Virus record (IMG/VR): IMGVR_UViG_3300008450_000386
Location: 1-26,268 of that record
Source: a virus
Reading direction: 5' to 3' (one strand)
DNA: 26,268 nucleotides
Shown one piece after another: positions 17,686 to 26,232 of the stretch. The notes beneath the pieces are model-generated. The model saw only the letters and a list, made by a program, of their open reading frames with translations, was not told where the DNA came from and ran no database searches. Each line of letters begins with the position of its first letter. Within the stretch, counting starts at the first letter, position 1. The position numbers and the translations under genes were made by a program.

Positions 17686-17710
17686 AAAAAATCCCAACTT
17701 GTTGGGATTT
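17686..17710 (-). terminator. Intrinsic terminator after nrdA
   Basis: On the minus strand AAATCCCAA-CAAG-TTGGGATTT forms a perfect stem followed by further Ts. It starts 4 bases after the nrdA stop codon. It separates the replication/nucleotide block from the late structural genes. Confidence 0.85.
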
Positions 17711-17714
17711 AATA

Positions 17715-20141
17715 TTAGGATGAACATCCAAAACAATCAAAGTCACTATTATCTGGTTTTGGTGGTAAATTCATATTAGAATAATCTATTTGTGGTGTTT
17801 CAATTTTCTTAGGTTTTTCTTTTTTACTCATATCAAGTGCTAAGTGTTTTGCTCCTGTAGAAATCGCCTTAGTCCTAACATAATAACACAAAGTTTTTAA
17901 ACCTTTCTCCCACGAGTGGAAATGTGATGAAGTAATCTTAGATAAAGTTGGGTTAGCCATATAGATATTCATTGATTGTGATTGGTCAATAAATGGTGCT
18001 CTATCAGATGCCATATCGATTAATTCTCTTTGTGAAATCTCCCAAATAGTTTTATATTTAGGAATTAAGTGTTCTATTCTTTTAACTTTTTTATTGTAGT
18101 GTTTATCTTCAGTATCTAAGTAGTTATTGAAATTAATATTTTGAATTGACCCTTCGTTCATAATAATTTCATTTTTTAAATCTTCTGACCAAATACCAAT
18201 TTTTTCAAAATCATTAATAAGGTATTTGTTTACTATCATAATCTCACCACCAACAACTCGTCTGTTAAATAATGCCGAATGTGCTGGTTCTGTCATTTCA
18301 AATGAACCTGTAATTTTAGCTGAAGATGCGACAGGCATTTGAGCGGTAAACAAAGAGTTACATACACCATAATCACTAACACTTTTTTTCAATTTATCCC
18401 AATCCCACATTCCTGAAAGTTGTGACCCATCTAATCCCCACATGTCAAATTGGAATACTCCATTAGACATCGGTGACCCGTTAAAATGTGAGTATTTATC
18501 ATACTTACCATTTATACACAATTGGTTACTTTCATAAATTGCCGCGTAATAGATTGTTTCAAATATATCTTTATTTAATTTTTTAGCATCTTCTGATGTA
18601 AAGATATAATCCATTAAATAAAACACATCGGCCAAACCTTGTGTTCCAATAGCAATTGCTCTTTGTTCCATACCACCTTTCAACCCTTTTTGTGTTGAGT
18701 AGTTGTTAATATCAATTACTTTGTTTAATGCTCTTACAACTTTACGAACTTCAGTAAATAATAATTCATGGTCAAACTTACCGTTTTGGATAAAGTTTTT
18801 TAATACTATTGATGATAACGTACAAATGGCGGTAGTCTCTTCATCGGTATATTGGTAAATTTCATTACAAAGGTTTGACTGTTTAATAACCCCAATGTTT
18901 TGGTGATTAGTTTTTCTGTTGGCACTATCTTTAGAACAAAGATAAGGGACTCCCGTTTCAACTTGTGATTCAATAACTTTAGTCCATATGTCTTGTGCCT
19001 TAACTTTTTTACCCAATCCCATCAATACTGCTTTGTTATAGTTTTCTTCATACTCATCACCATAACACTCTTGTAATGCCTTGATGCCGGCAGTCTTAAT
19101 ATCATTAGGACAGAACAAATACCAATCACCATTATTTTTAACCGCCCTCATAAAGTTGTCAGGTAACCAAAGAGCAGTAAATAAATCACGAGCCCTTAAT
19201 TCTTCTGCACCTGTATTCTTTTTAATGTCCAATAAATCAAAGATATCTTTATGCCAAGGTTCAAGGTAAATTGCGGCAGAACCAGGTCGTCTTCCTTGTT
19301 GATTAAAGAACCTTAATGATTCGTTAACAATTTTAAGGTATTTCAATAACCCACCTGCGAATCCACCTGATGATGAAATTCTACTCTCTTTACTACGAAT
19401 GTTAGACATAGACAACCCAATACCAGCAGCATCTGAAGAAAATGTTGAGATATCATTTAGTGTATCTAACAATCCTTTTCTTGAGTCTGAGTTATTGTAG
19501 TGTAATACACACGAAGCTAACTGAGGAACTTTTGTTCCTGCGTTAATCATGATTGGTGTTGCCTTAGATATTAGTTGATTTGATAATGATTTATAATACT
19601 CGACCGCACTTACAAAATCATCGGTAACCCACAACGCAACTCTCATATACATGTGTTGTGGTCTTTCGATTACTTTACCTGTTGGTCTTTTTAACAAGTA
19701 CATTTCTTGTAAAGAACGCCAAGCAAAATAATCAAAATTATAATCGTTATCGTGGTTAATTACAGCATCGATAGTATCCTCACCATATAACTTAATAGTT
19801 TCAATTAATTTTTCATTAATGATACCATCTTTATATAAGACCATCATAGTTTCTGAAAAACTATCATTAGTTTCTTTATGATATGATGAAATAGCAACTG
19901 ATGACGCTAATCGTGAATAATCATGATGACTACCGGTATATGCCGCAGCAATTTCATATACAAGTTTATCTAACTCTTTTGTAGTTATTTCACCCTCAGT
20001 TGGTACTGATGTAATTACTTTTATGAATATTTCATCTGAATTTACACTTAACCCTTTTGAAGCACGTTTAACACGGTTATAAATTTTTTGGGGATTGAAT
20101 GAAACGCTTTCCCCATTTCTTTTAATTATTTTTAATGACAT
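17715..20141 (-). CDS. nrdA: Ribonucleoside-diphosphate reductase large subunit (class I)
   Basis: This enzyme reduces ribonucleotides to deoxyribonucleotides for phage DNA synthesis. At 808 residues it is slightly longer than the E. coli and T4 proteins (about 755-760). An N-terminal ATP-cone begins LKIIKRNGESVSFNPQKI. The active-site set is visible: Cys211 (PQLASCVLH), Asn423-Leu-Cys425-Asn-Glu427 (SNLCNEIY), and Cys440 (TAICTLSS), matching E. coli Cys225, Asn437/Cys439/Glu441 and Cys462. GRRPGSAAIYLEPWH (about 283-297) is also typical. The C-terminus ends DCFGCSS with Cys803 and Cys806, the likely thiol-shuttle pair. No intein or homing-nuclease insertion is seen. It follows nrdB by 14 bases, so the order is nrdB-nrdA, the reverse of the common order. 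A hairpin terminator follows directly. Confidence 0.97.
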   Translation of the reverse strand: MSLKIIKRNGESVSFNPQKIYNRVKRASKGLSVNSDEIFIKVITSVPTEGEITTKELDKLVYEIAAAYTGSHHDYSRLASSVAISSYHKETNDSFSETMMVLYKDGIINEKLIETIKLYGEDTIDAVINHDNDYNFDYFAWRSLQEMYLLKRPTGKVIERPQHMYMRVALWVTDDFVSAVEYYKSLSNQLISKATPIMINAGTKVPQLASCVLHYNNSDSRKGLLDTLNDISTFSSDAAGIGLSMSNIRSKESRISSSGGFAGGLLKYLKIVNESLRFFNQQGRRPGSAAIYLEPWHKDIFDLLDIKKNTGAEELRARDLFTALWLPDNFMRAVKNNGDWYLFCPNDIKTAGIKALQECYGDEYEENYNKAVLMGLGKKVKAQDIWTKVIESQVETGVPYLCSKDSANRKTNHQNIGVIKQSNLCNEIYQYTDEETTAICTLSSIVLKNFIQNGKFDHELLFTEVRKVVRALNKVIDINNYSTQKGLKGGMEQRAIAIGTQGLADVFYLMDYIFTSEDAKKLNKDIFETIYYAAIYESNQLCINGKYDKYSHFNGSPMSNGVFQFDMWGLDGSQLSGMWDWDKLKKSVSDYGVCNSLFTAQMPVASSAKITGSFEMTEPAHSALFNRRVVGGEIMIVNKYLINDFEKIGIWSEDLKNEIIMNEGSIQNINFNNYLDTEDKHYNKKVKRIEHLIPKYKTIWEISQRELIDMASDRAPFIDQSQSMNIYMANPTLSKITSSHFHSWEKGLKTLCYYVRTKAISTGAKHLALDMSKKEKPKKIETPQIDYSNMNLPPKPDNSDFDCFGCSS

Positions 20142-20155
20142 ATTATTTAGTTTAA

Positions 20156-21103
20156 TTAGAAATCGTCTGTAAATGAAATAGTTTCGTTAAGTTTAGCCTT
20201 TTGGTATTCCATTGTTCTTGATTCAAAGAAATTACCTTTGGTTTCAACGGCAATTTGTTCCATGAATTTGAATGGTTGTTCCACATTGAATTCTTTACTA
20301 CATCCAAATTTAACTAAAAGCCCGTCAACCACAAACTCTAAGTATTGTTTCATTAGGTTTGAATTCATACCAATCAATGACACTGGTAAAGACTCAGTTA
20401 TAAACTCTTTTTCAATTTCAAGTGCTGATAATAAAATCTCTTTAATTCTTTTTTCCGATGGTTTGTCTTCACAATGGTTGTTTAACAAGTGGATTGCGAA
20501 ATCACAATGTAAGTTCTCATCTTTAAATATTAAAGAATTGGCATTACACAAACCTTGCATAATTCCTCTTGATTTTAACCAAAAAATAGAACAGAACGAA
20601 CCTGAAAAGAAAATACCTTCAACAGCCGCAAATGCAATTAATCTTTCTTGGAATGATGCATTTTCAATCCAATCTAAAGCCCATTTAGCTTTCTTCTGTA
20701 CCGCAGGTAATCTATCAATAGCGTTGAAGCATTCATCCTTCTCCTTTGCATTATTGATGTATGTGTCGATTAATAACGAATACATAAGTGAGTGGATGTT
20801 TTCCATCGCTAATTGAAATCCATAAAAGAATTTAGCTTCGGGATATTGTACTTCACGATAGAAGTTCTCTGCCAAATTTTCGTTTACGATTCCATCTGAT
20901 GCTGCGAAAAAAGATAAAACATTTTTAATAAAATATTTTTCATTATCTGTTAAATTTTCCCAGTCTCTAATGTCATTCGTCAAATCTACTTCTTCAGCGG
21001 TCCAAAAAGCCGCCTGATGCATTTTGTAATATTCCCAAATATCATTGTGTTCGATTGGGAAGATAACAAACCTATTAGGGTTTTCTACTAATATTTTTTC
21101 CAT
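20156..21103 (-). CDS. nrdB: Ribonucleoside-diphosphate reductase small subunit (class I)
   Basis: This 315-residue radical-generating subunit is the partner of NrdA. The ferritin-like metal ligands are visible: Asp70 (FFAASDG), Glu101 and His104 (AMENIHS), Glu162 (AAVEGIFF), and Glu196 with His199 (KDENLHC). Tyr108 lies seven residues after Glu101, the same spacing as E. coli Glu115-Tyr122, so a class Ia-type tyrosyl radical is expected. The C-terminal tail ends SFTDDF, a typical acidic/aromatic peptide that docks on NrdA. It is shorter than T4 NrdB (388) but near the length of eukaryotic/viral-type small subunits. The start is preceded by an A-rich leader (AATTTACAAA) with no SD. The helicase gene lies 21 bases upstream. 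Confidence 0.97.
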   Translation of the reverse strand: MEKILVENPNRFVIFPIEHNDIWEYYKMHQAAFWTAEEVDLTNDIRDWENLTDNEKYFIKNVLSFFAASDGIVNENLAENFYREVQYPEAKFFYGFQLAMENIHSLMYSLLIDTYINNAKEKDECFNAIDRLPAVQKKAKWALDWIENASFQERLIAFAAVEGIFFSGSFCSIFWLKSRGIMQGLCNANSLIFKDENLHCDFAIHLLNNHCEDKPSEKRIKEILLSALEIEKEFITESLPVSLIGMNSNLMKQYLEFVVDGLLVKFGCSKEFNVEQPFKFMEQIAVETKGNFFESRTMEYQKAKLNETISFTDDF

Positions 21104-21124
21104 TTTGTAAATTTAATTATTTTT

Positions 21125-22504
21125 TTAAGATTCTTGTTGTTTTTGCCTTTTCTTTTCAAGCAATTCTTTGATTCTGTTTTTGTTTCTTTCTTCTTTTTGT
21201 TCTTCCAAACCTAAGAAAGTCATACTTTGTTCTGTGTCAATCTCTAACATTCCGTTATCAAATTTACAGTTTTCAAAAACAATCCCATCTTTACCAATTC
21301 TTGATTTGGTAATTGCGATTGTCGCCAAATTCATCTCTTTTTGTTGTAAGCTTTTGGCTACGGTAATTATTACGTGACCAACTTGTGCCTTTTTAATTGA
21401 CCCACCCATTTGGTCTGTTGTTACAACATCTGATGAAATAGAATTACGATTTCCTTGTGTTGCCGTCCATCCTGCAATATCTAATTCATGACACATCGCC
21501 TCAAATCCACGCATTACAGACCCCTCACTTTTCCATTCATCACCTAACATTTTGTCAGGAACTACACAATCAATATAATCTAAAATAATCATATCAATTC
21601 TAGTACCTTCCGCCATCATTTTTCTTACTTGATTCTTTATTTGATTCATAGTAACAGTATCCGATGGTAACTTTTTCATAATCAACTTATTTTTCATTGT
21701 TGATTGTATATGCTTTACCCTTTCCATAACCTCATCTCTATTTTCAGACATATCATCAGGATGGATACCAGTCCAAAGTGTAAAATGTTTTCTTTGAATA
21801 ATTTTTGGGTTATCTTCAAAAAATATTTGAAGTACGTTATACCCTAAATTAAATGCGTGATTGGCTATTTTAGTAGTAAATGTTGATTTACCTACCCCAG
21901 TAGGTGCCAAAATTACACCAATTTCTCCTTTAGCTAAACCACCCTTTAAAAGGTTGTCAATACCAGGTACACCAATCGGAATAGGGTGTCTGTAATCGTC
22001 ATCCAAAACTTCATCAATGTTAAAAAACACATCAGTTGTCCCTTTATCAGTTTCACCAACTTGAAGTGCCCCTCGAACCATTTCTTCTAATCTATCGTAA
22101 CTCTCAAAATCACCTTTATCAATGATTGATTGAGCTTTAGTCATTACTTTTTGTAGTTCTTGTTGTTTACAAAACTTTAGTGCCTTTTCTTGTACATAAA
22201 CTGAACCTTCGTCGGAAACGTTTTTAACTTGGTCAAGAGTGTCTAATATACTCTTTTGAGCCATTGGGGAAGTAATTTCCGACTTAGTTAGTTGTTCTAA
22301 AGTGTCAAACGTAGGGGTATGTTCATACTTTGAGTAATACTCCTTAATCATTTGACAAATGATACGAAAATATTGATTATCAAAGTAGTGTGGGTCAATA
22401 ACTTCAATGATGGAATTTGAAAAATCTTTATAAACAATAATGTTATTTATTAATTGATTTTGAAAAGTATTTCCTAAGTATCCGAAGTTTTTTTTGTCTG
22501 ACAT
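21125..22504 (-). CDS. Replicative DNA helicase, DnaB/T4 gp41 type
   Basis: This is a hexameric 5'-3' helicase that unwinds DNA ahead of the phage replisome. At 459 residues it is close to T4 gp41 (475). A DnaB-like N-terminal domain (about 8-75, with YLGNTFQNQLINNIIV and PHYFDNQYFRII) precedes a RecA-type motor domain: Walker A APTGVGKST at 200-208, Glu230 in FFEDN, Walker B MIILDYID at 305-312, the ATQGNR sensor at 348-353, GGSIKKAQVGHVI (367-379) and SRIGKDG (401-407). The C-terminus is a charged, Lys/Glu/Gln-rich tail. The 36-base gap upstream contains a TATTTAT motif inside a small hairpin. NrdB follows. No primase domain is present, so the primase must be a separate gene outside this window. 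Confidence 0.95.
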   Translation of the reverse strand: MSDKKNFGYLGNTFQNQLINNIIVYKDFSNSIIEVIDPHYFDNQYFRIICQMIKEYYSKYEHTPTFDTLEQLTKSEITSPMAQKSILDTLDQVKNVSDEGSVYVQEKALKFCKQQELQKVMTKAQSIIDKGDFESYDRLEEMVRGALQVGETDKGTTDVFFNIDEVLDDDYRHPIPIGVPGIDNLLKGGLAKGEIGVILAPTGVGKSTFTTKIANHAFNLGYNVLQIFFEDNPKIIQRKHFTLWTGIHPDDMSENRDEVMERVKHIQSTMKNKLIMKKLPSDTVTMNQIKNQVRKMMAEGTRIDMIILDYIDCVVPDKMLGDEWKSEGSVMRGFEAMCHELDIAGWTATQGNRNSISSDVVTTDQMGGSIKKAQVGHVIITVAKSLQQKEMNLATIAITKSRIGKDGIVFENCKFDNGMLEIDTEQSMTFLGLEEQKEERNKNRIKELLEKKRQKQQES

Positions 22505-22541
22505 ATTATATGATTTGTTCTTTGTTTTCTAATAAATACTA

Positions 22542-22994
22542 TTAGGCGAATGAATAATTTAAGTACTCGTAAGATAAATTTTTACCTGATAAAATGTCAG
22601 TTAAATCTCTTAAGATGTTTTTTATTGATGGTCGTACATCCAGCGTATATCTTACCTTAGGCGGGTATACTTTAGCATCTATAATTCTATGACAAATTGT
22701 CTCATTCCCTAACTTTAAAATAATATTAAAGGTCTCAGGTCCATCAGTATTTGATGTTTCTAAAATACTTGCATCCTCTTCAATTTGAAAACGATTTTCT
22801 AACATATAAACAACACATTTATTTCTAAGTTTTGTTTTTAAGTCGTTAGATAATTCGTTAATGTAATTCAAAAGTTCCACACTATTTTTTGCCTTTCCAT
22901 TGAAACCCTTAACATTAAAAAATCTTTGAACAACAAAGTTGTTGTTTAATGTAATTAAGAATTCAACTTTAGTAATGTCGTTTTGTTCTTTCAT
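22542..22994 (-). CDS. Unrecognised protein between exonuclease and helicase genes
   Basis: I do not recognise this 150-residue protein. The N-terminal half is a mixed alpha/beta segment (VEFLITLNNNFVVQRFFNVK, then an SVELLNYINEL helix). The C-terminal half has ICHRIIDAKVYPPKVRYTLD followed by a helix (SIKNILRDLTDILS). No Zn motif, nucleotide-binding motif or membrane segment is seen. It ends 37 bases before the helicase ATG and starts 11 bases after the exonuclease stop. Its leader is A-rich (AAAACAAAAAAAC) without an SD. The location suggests a replication or recombination accessory role, such as a helicase loader or recombination mediator. I see no resemblance to T4 gp59 or UvsY as I recall them, so this remains a guess. 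Confidence 0.55.
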   Translation of the reverse strand: MKEQNDITKVEFLITLNNNFVVQRFFNVKGFNGKAKNSVELLNYINELSNDLKTKLRNKCVVYMLENRFQIEEDASILETSNTDGPETFNIILKLGNETICHRIIDAKVYPPKVRYTLDVRPSIKNILRDLTDILSGKNLSYEYLNYSFA

Positions 22995-23005
22995 GTTTTT
23001 TTGTT

Positions 23006-24013
23006 TTACTTTTTGTTTTTAAACTTTGTTTTTTCTTTTCTGGTTAGTTTTAAAAATGGTTTTAAAAAATAAACCCAATTTTCATCATTTTTTGGTAAGT
23101 ACTTGAACAAACCGTCTTCCATCATCATTCTAATTAGGTTTTTATATCCTCTACCGTCAGGATCCAATGACTCAGAGTAATATAAGTTAACTAATTCTTT
23201 TCCTTCGTCAGTTATTAACGGTTCGCTCAAATCAATTAGTTTTTTGTTAATAACATAAAACTCTTCACCAAAAATACCTTCTTTAGTTTTACCCGTTAAA
23301 AGATTTTGTAAGGAACTGTTACCTTTTTCTTCTTTTAATAGGTTTTCCCCTTTTGATAAAATATCAGTAATTTCTACAGGTTTTTCAAGTAGTTCAGGAA
23401 AAAATTTAAGCAAAGTCTTTTCCCCCATATAGAATATCCCGTCTATATTATCCGAACCATCACCAGTAATTATCTTAAGGGTTTTAACATTATAGTGGGG
23501 AATCTCGGCATCGTAAACCTTTATTGTATCCCCATTTCTATAATATTGTTTTGTGGATGGTGAGTAAATTGTAACCTTATCAGATATAAGTTGTGTAAGA
23601 TCTCTATCACTCGAAAATATTGTTTTATCCTCATCTAATGATATATGACAATAGTAGGCAATTAAGTCATCCGCTTCGGAACGATCTACCTCCATTTGTC
23701 TTACAAACATCTCCTCAAGATATTCTTTTACTCTTTGTTTTTGAAAGTTAAAAGAATCCCTCTTTTGTTCATTATCGGACGACTTTCTATTAAGTTTATA
23801 TTTTGGGTAAATAAGTCTACGTTGTAATGAACTTGTATCACTATCCCAAAAAACTACAACTTTGTTAAAGTTTGTTTCTTCTAAAAATTTTCTTAAAGTA
23901 TTTAGAAAATGCCAAATACCACCTACGTGTTGCGTTCCATTGTAGAACTCCCTCACACCATGAAACCCAATCTTTAATAGATTGTTCCCATCAACCAATA
24001 ATGTTTTTGACAC
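23006..24013 (-). CDS. 5'-3' exonuclease / flap endonuclease, T4 RNase H type
   Basis: This protein likely removes RNA primers and 5' flaps from lagging-strand fragments. At 335 residues it is near T4 RNase H (305). The PIN/FEN active site is intact: Asp8 (LLVDGNN), Asp57 (VFWDSD), Glu113-Ala-Asp115-Asp116 (SEADDLIAY), Asp136 and Asp138 (SSDRDLT), and Asp185/Asp188 in ITGDGSDNIDG, leading into an H3TH motif (GEKTLLKFFP). Basic residues in QRRLIYPKYKLNRK (64-77) fit the helical arch. The C-terminus is Lys-rich. The start is GTG at 24013, since no upstream ATG fits and the next residues are already core (SKTLLVDG). It follows the recombinase gene by 21 bases with no SD. Confidence 0.92.
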   Translation of the reverse strand: MSKTLLVDGNNLLKIGFHGVREFYNGTQHVGGIWHFLNTLRKFLEETNFNKVVVFWDSDTSSLQRRLIYPKYKLNRKSSDNEQKRDSFNFQKQRVKEYLEEMFVRQMEVDRSEADDLIAYYCHISLDEDKTIFSSDRDLTQLISDKVTIYSPSTKQYYRNGDTIKVYDAEIPHYNVKTLKIITGDGSDNIDGIFYMGEKTLLKFFPELLEKPVEITDILSKGENLLKEEKGNSSLQNLLTGKTKEGIFGEEFYVINKKLIDLSEPLITDEGKELVNLYYSESLDPDGRGYKNLIRMMMEDGLFKYLPKNDENWVYFLKPFLKLTRKEKTKFKNKK

Positions 24014-24034
24014 TCGTCGTCTTTTAAATTGTTA

Positions 24035-25042
24035 CTACTCTACTTCTTCTTTTTCTGCTTTCAAATCGAAGTCACCATCAACTCCGATAATTTCCTTCCA
24101 ATACTCGGCATATTCTTTTTTGTATTGCTCAATAGATGCCTTTTCTTCGGAAGTTTCTTTTCCTGGTAAGAACCCGTGTGGTGTTACAATAATTTTACCA
24201 TCTTCAAATCCAAGCCCATTAATGTGGTTTTTCATTACCGATACTTTTGTTCTTGATGCAAACTTAACAGTTCGTTTGTCTTTTGTTGCGGTAATCTTTG
24301 TAGTTCCTGCTCCTTTTTGATTTCCAAATAAAAATACTAAAGATGAATTTAACCAAATAGCTTCACCACCTTTAGCTTTAATTTTAGGTTGCCCAAAAGG
24401 ATTATCAGGTAACTCAACCCAAGGTTGGTTAACAATGATAAGCGTATTTTCATATTTAGAATCTGATTTACGAGAACCTGAAATACGTTGGTTTATCCCC
24501 ATACCTATCTTGTCGGCCAAAACACTTGCATTGTGTTGTTTACCACCTTTACCTTCATAAGTCATTTTACAAGGAACCGAACCAACTGAGTCCCACATAA
24601 TACATAATGAATAATCTAAATCCCCCTTTTCTTGAGCATCTAATAGACTATTAATGTAATCAGTAATTTGTTCAATGTAATCAAAGTTGTTATTGAAGAT
24701 GTAAAAACCATCCCATTCTAATTCACCTGTTTCGGTATCAACAACTTCTTCACATTCAAACCCCATTAGTTTGGCGTGTTCAAATGACCATTTCTGTTCT
24801 GTAATAATAAACACAGGAAGGATTCCTTTTTTCTGTGCATCAACTGCAGTTTTAACTAACGCAGTGGTTTTTCCCGTATCGGAATGACCCAAGAACATAT
24901 TAATGTGTCCCATAGCAGGACCAGGTAAGCCAACAGCATCTAAAAAGGGAGCACCAAGATCAAAGAATCTTTGTGGTTTATATTTTGCAGATGTGGAAAA
25001 TTTTTTCTTTAGTGAACTAAAGTCGTTCTTTTTAATAGCCAT
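24035..25042 (-). CDS. RecA/UvsX-type recombinase
   Basis: This is a strand-exchange ATPase for recombination-dependent replication and repair. At 335 residues it is shorter than T4 UvsX (391). Walker A is GHSDTGKTT at 52-60, a catalytic Glu82 sits in FIITEQKWS, Walker B is LCIMWDSVGS (147-156), the L2-side sensor is IIVNQPW (202-208, Asn205/Gln206), and KGGEAIWLNSSLVFLF (224-239) corresponds to the RecA GG.A..F.AS segment. The C-terminus is acidic (ending EKEEVE). Tandem stops TAG-TAA end the gene; this is the only TAG stop seen here. The start overlaps the stop of the 73-residue gene as TAATG. UvsX-type is preferred over bacterial RecA because of the neighbouring gp32-like and gp41-like genes. 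Confidence 0.9.
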   Translation of the reverse strand: MAIKKNDFSSLKKKFSTSAKYKPQRFFDLGAPFLDAVGLPGPAMGHINMFLGHSDTGKTTALVKTAVDAQKKGILPVFIITEQKWSFEHAKLMGFECEEVVDTETGELEWDGFYIFNNNFDYIEQITDYINSLLDAQEKGDLDYSLCIMWDSVGSVPCKMTYEGKGGKQHNASVLADKIGMGINQRISGSRKSDSKYENTLIIVNQPWVELPDNPFGQPKIKAKGGEAIWLNSSLVFLFGNQKGAGTTKITATKDKRTVKFASRTKVSVMKNHINGLGFEDGKIIVTPHGFLPGKETSEEKASIEQYKKEYAEYWKEIIGVDGDFDLKAEKEEVE

Positions 25043-25263
25043 TATAGTTCGTAAATTTTAAAATTTGTTATAGTTTCTAACTTGTCTTTTGCGTCGGTAA
25101 GCTGCCCAACTAAATTATCCATCTCTTCTGTGTGTTGTGGATGCTCACCAATCCCAACAGGATTTGTGAAATAAACATAAAGTCTTGCTTCAGCATCAGC
25201 AATTTCTGCTTCATACTTTTTAACTAATGCTTCTTTTAATTTTTCTGCAATCACTGGTTTCAT
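25042..25263 (-). CDS. Small conserved-looking helical protein beside the recombinase gene
   Basis: This 73-residue protein has two predicted helices (MKPVIAEKLKEALVKKYEAE... and TEEMDNLVGQLTDAKDKLET) separated by a loop with NPVGIGEHPQH. The helix-NPVGIGEHP-helix pattern is one I associate with unnamed small proteins of T4-like marine phages; this is recall and unchecked. It has no cysteines and no enzymatic motif. It begins 30 bases after the SSB terminator and is coupled to the recombinase gene by a TAATG overlap, so a recombination or ssDNA-related role is plausible. The leader is A-rich (AAAAAAAACAAA) without an SD. Confidence 0.7.
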   Translation of the reverse strand: MKPVIAEKLKEALVKKYEAEIADAEARLYVYFTNPVGIGEHPQHTEEMDNLVGQLTDAKDKLETITNFKIYEL

Positions 25264-25284
25264 TTTGTTTTTTTTAATTTGTTT

Positions 25285-25329
25285 ATAAAAAAAAGCATGG
25301 ACACAATATGTTTAAAAGTATCCATGCTT
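25285..25329 (-). terminator. Intrinsic terminator after the ssDNA-binding protein gene
   Basis: On the minus strand AAGCATGGATAC (25329-25318) pairs with GTGTCCATGCTT (25304-25293). This gives 12 pairs with one G-U and a 13-base loop, followed by about eight Ts. It starts 8 bases after the SSB stop codon. It would limit read-through into the 73-residue and recombinase genes, so the SSB can be expressed in excess. Confidence 0.88.
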
Positions 25330-25337
25330 AATTAAAT

Positions 25338-26195
25338 TTAGAATGGTAAATCTTCAGCCGGCTCTTCGTCAGCTTGTGGGTCTACCACAGGAACCACTTC
25401 TTTTGTATTTCCACCACCAAGAGAAATGTCGGCAGTTTCACCGTAAACATATTTCTTAAGTTCTGTACTCCAAATTGGTGTTTCTCCAATTGCGATAGCT
25501 TCTAAATACTCAACAGGTTTTTTAGAATACACGTCATTCCATGTTAACTCATCTTCCAACCATCCACTCATAATTTCTTTATCTTCGTGAAGTAATGCAG
25601 GGTCATCATACATAACTGTTTGAATTACTGTATACTCTTTTCCTTGTGGGGTTTTAGCTTTCTTAAGTTCGATAATTAAATCACGACCTTTTTCAGCATC
25701 TGTGATATCACCTTTAGCTTTCCAAATAGGGAGGATTTTATCTAAGATACCTTCGTTTTTGTAATTGTGTTTAAATCTCCAAAATTTAACACCATCTTGT
25801 TCGTTATCACGGTCAATTACTCTAACGATGTAAAATAAACGTGAACGGTATTGCGATGCCAATTCTTTGTCTTCTTTTTTACCCGTTTGGATAAGTTCAT
25901 TATAAACTTCTGTAAGTGGGGAACGCTCGTTGTCGTTTTTGTCAGGGTCATACAACTTAACCCATTGTCCGTTTACCATAATTTCGTGATACCATACTTC
26001 AACAAATGGTGATGAACCATCTTTTGTGGGTAAAATACGAACTCTACGTTGTGCGGATGTTTCGTTTTTCATTAAGATTGCCGAAAAATACTTCTTTAAT
26101 CTGTCTTCTTGTGAGATGTTTGTTCTCTGTGAACCACTTGGTTGTGCGTTCTTTTCGTACTGCGCAAGTACTGAATCTAATACTGAATTTGTCAT
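25338..26195 (-). CDS. Single-stranded DNA-binding protein, T4 gp32-like
   Basis: This protein coats ssDNA at the replication fork and during recombination. The 285 residues align by eye with the gp32 core: RVRILPTKDGSSPFVEVWYH (51-70) corresponds to the gp32 'FLPSKN...VNHGF' strand, and YRSRLFYIVRVIDRDNEQDG (116-135), then KFWRFKHNYKNEGILDKILP, match its OB-fold parts. His70 aligns with the gp32 zinc-ligand His, but the protein has no cysteine at all, so the zinc site is absent. The N-terminal basic segment (DRLKKYF) may serve cooperative binding. The C-terminal tail is acidic and ends PAEDLPF, like bacterial SSB tails. The gene has its own promoter-like sequence and a strong terminator, which fits high expression. 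The leader is AT-rich, with no SD. Confidence 0.85.
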   Translation of the reverse strand: MTNSVLDSVLAQYEKNAQPSGSQRTNISQEDRLKKYFSAILMKNETSAQRRVRILPTKDGSSPFVEVWYHEIMVNGQWVKLYDPDKNDNERSPLTEVYNELIQTGKKEDKELASQYRSRLFYIVRVIDRDNEQDGVKFWRFKHNYKNEGILDKILPIWKAKGDITDAEKGRDLIIELKKAKTPQGKEYTVIQTVMYDDPALLHEDKEIMSGWLEDELTWNDVYSKKPVEYLEAIAIGETPIWSTELKKYVYGETADISLGGGNTKEVVPVVDPQADEEPAEDLPF

Positions 26196-26232
26196 AAATA
26201 AATTTTTAATTATTACTCTTTTATCTTCATTA

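Noticed and set aside
17715-20141. Possible intein or homing-endonuclease insertion in nrdA (808 residues, longer than usual)
   Set aside because: Catalytic blocks are spaced as in normal NrdA and no intein splice-site pattern or LAGLIDADG/GIY-YIG-like segment is visible.
20238-20816. Long plus-strand open frame (192 codons) opposite nrdB
   Set aside because: It lies wholly antisense to a gene with all catalytic residues of NrdB, its predicted protein has no recognisable pattern, and no leader or promoter is seen.
22529-22545. Small hairpin (CTAATA/TATTAG) with a TATTTAT motif before the helicase gene
   Set aside because: The stem is only six AT-rich pairs and includes the stop codon of the preceding gene. 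The motif is GTATTTAT, not the late octamer. Too weak to list as a site.
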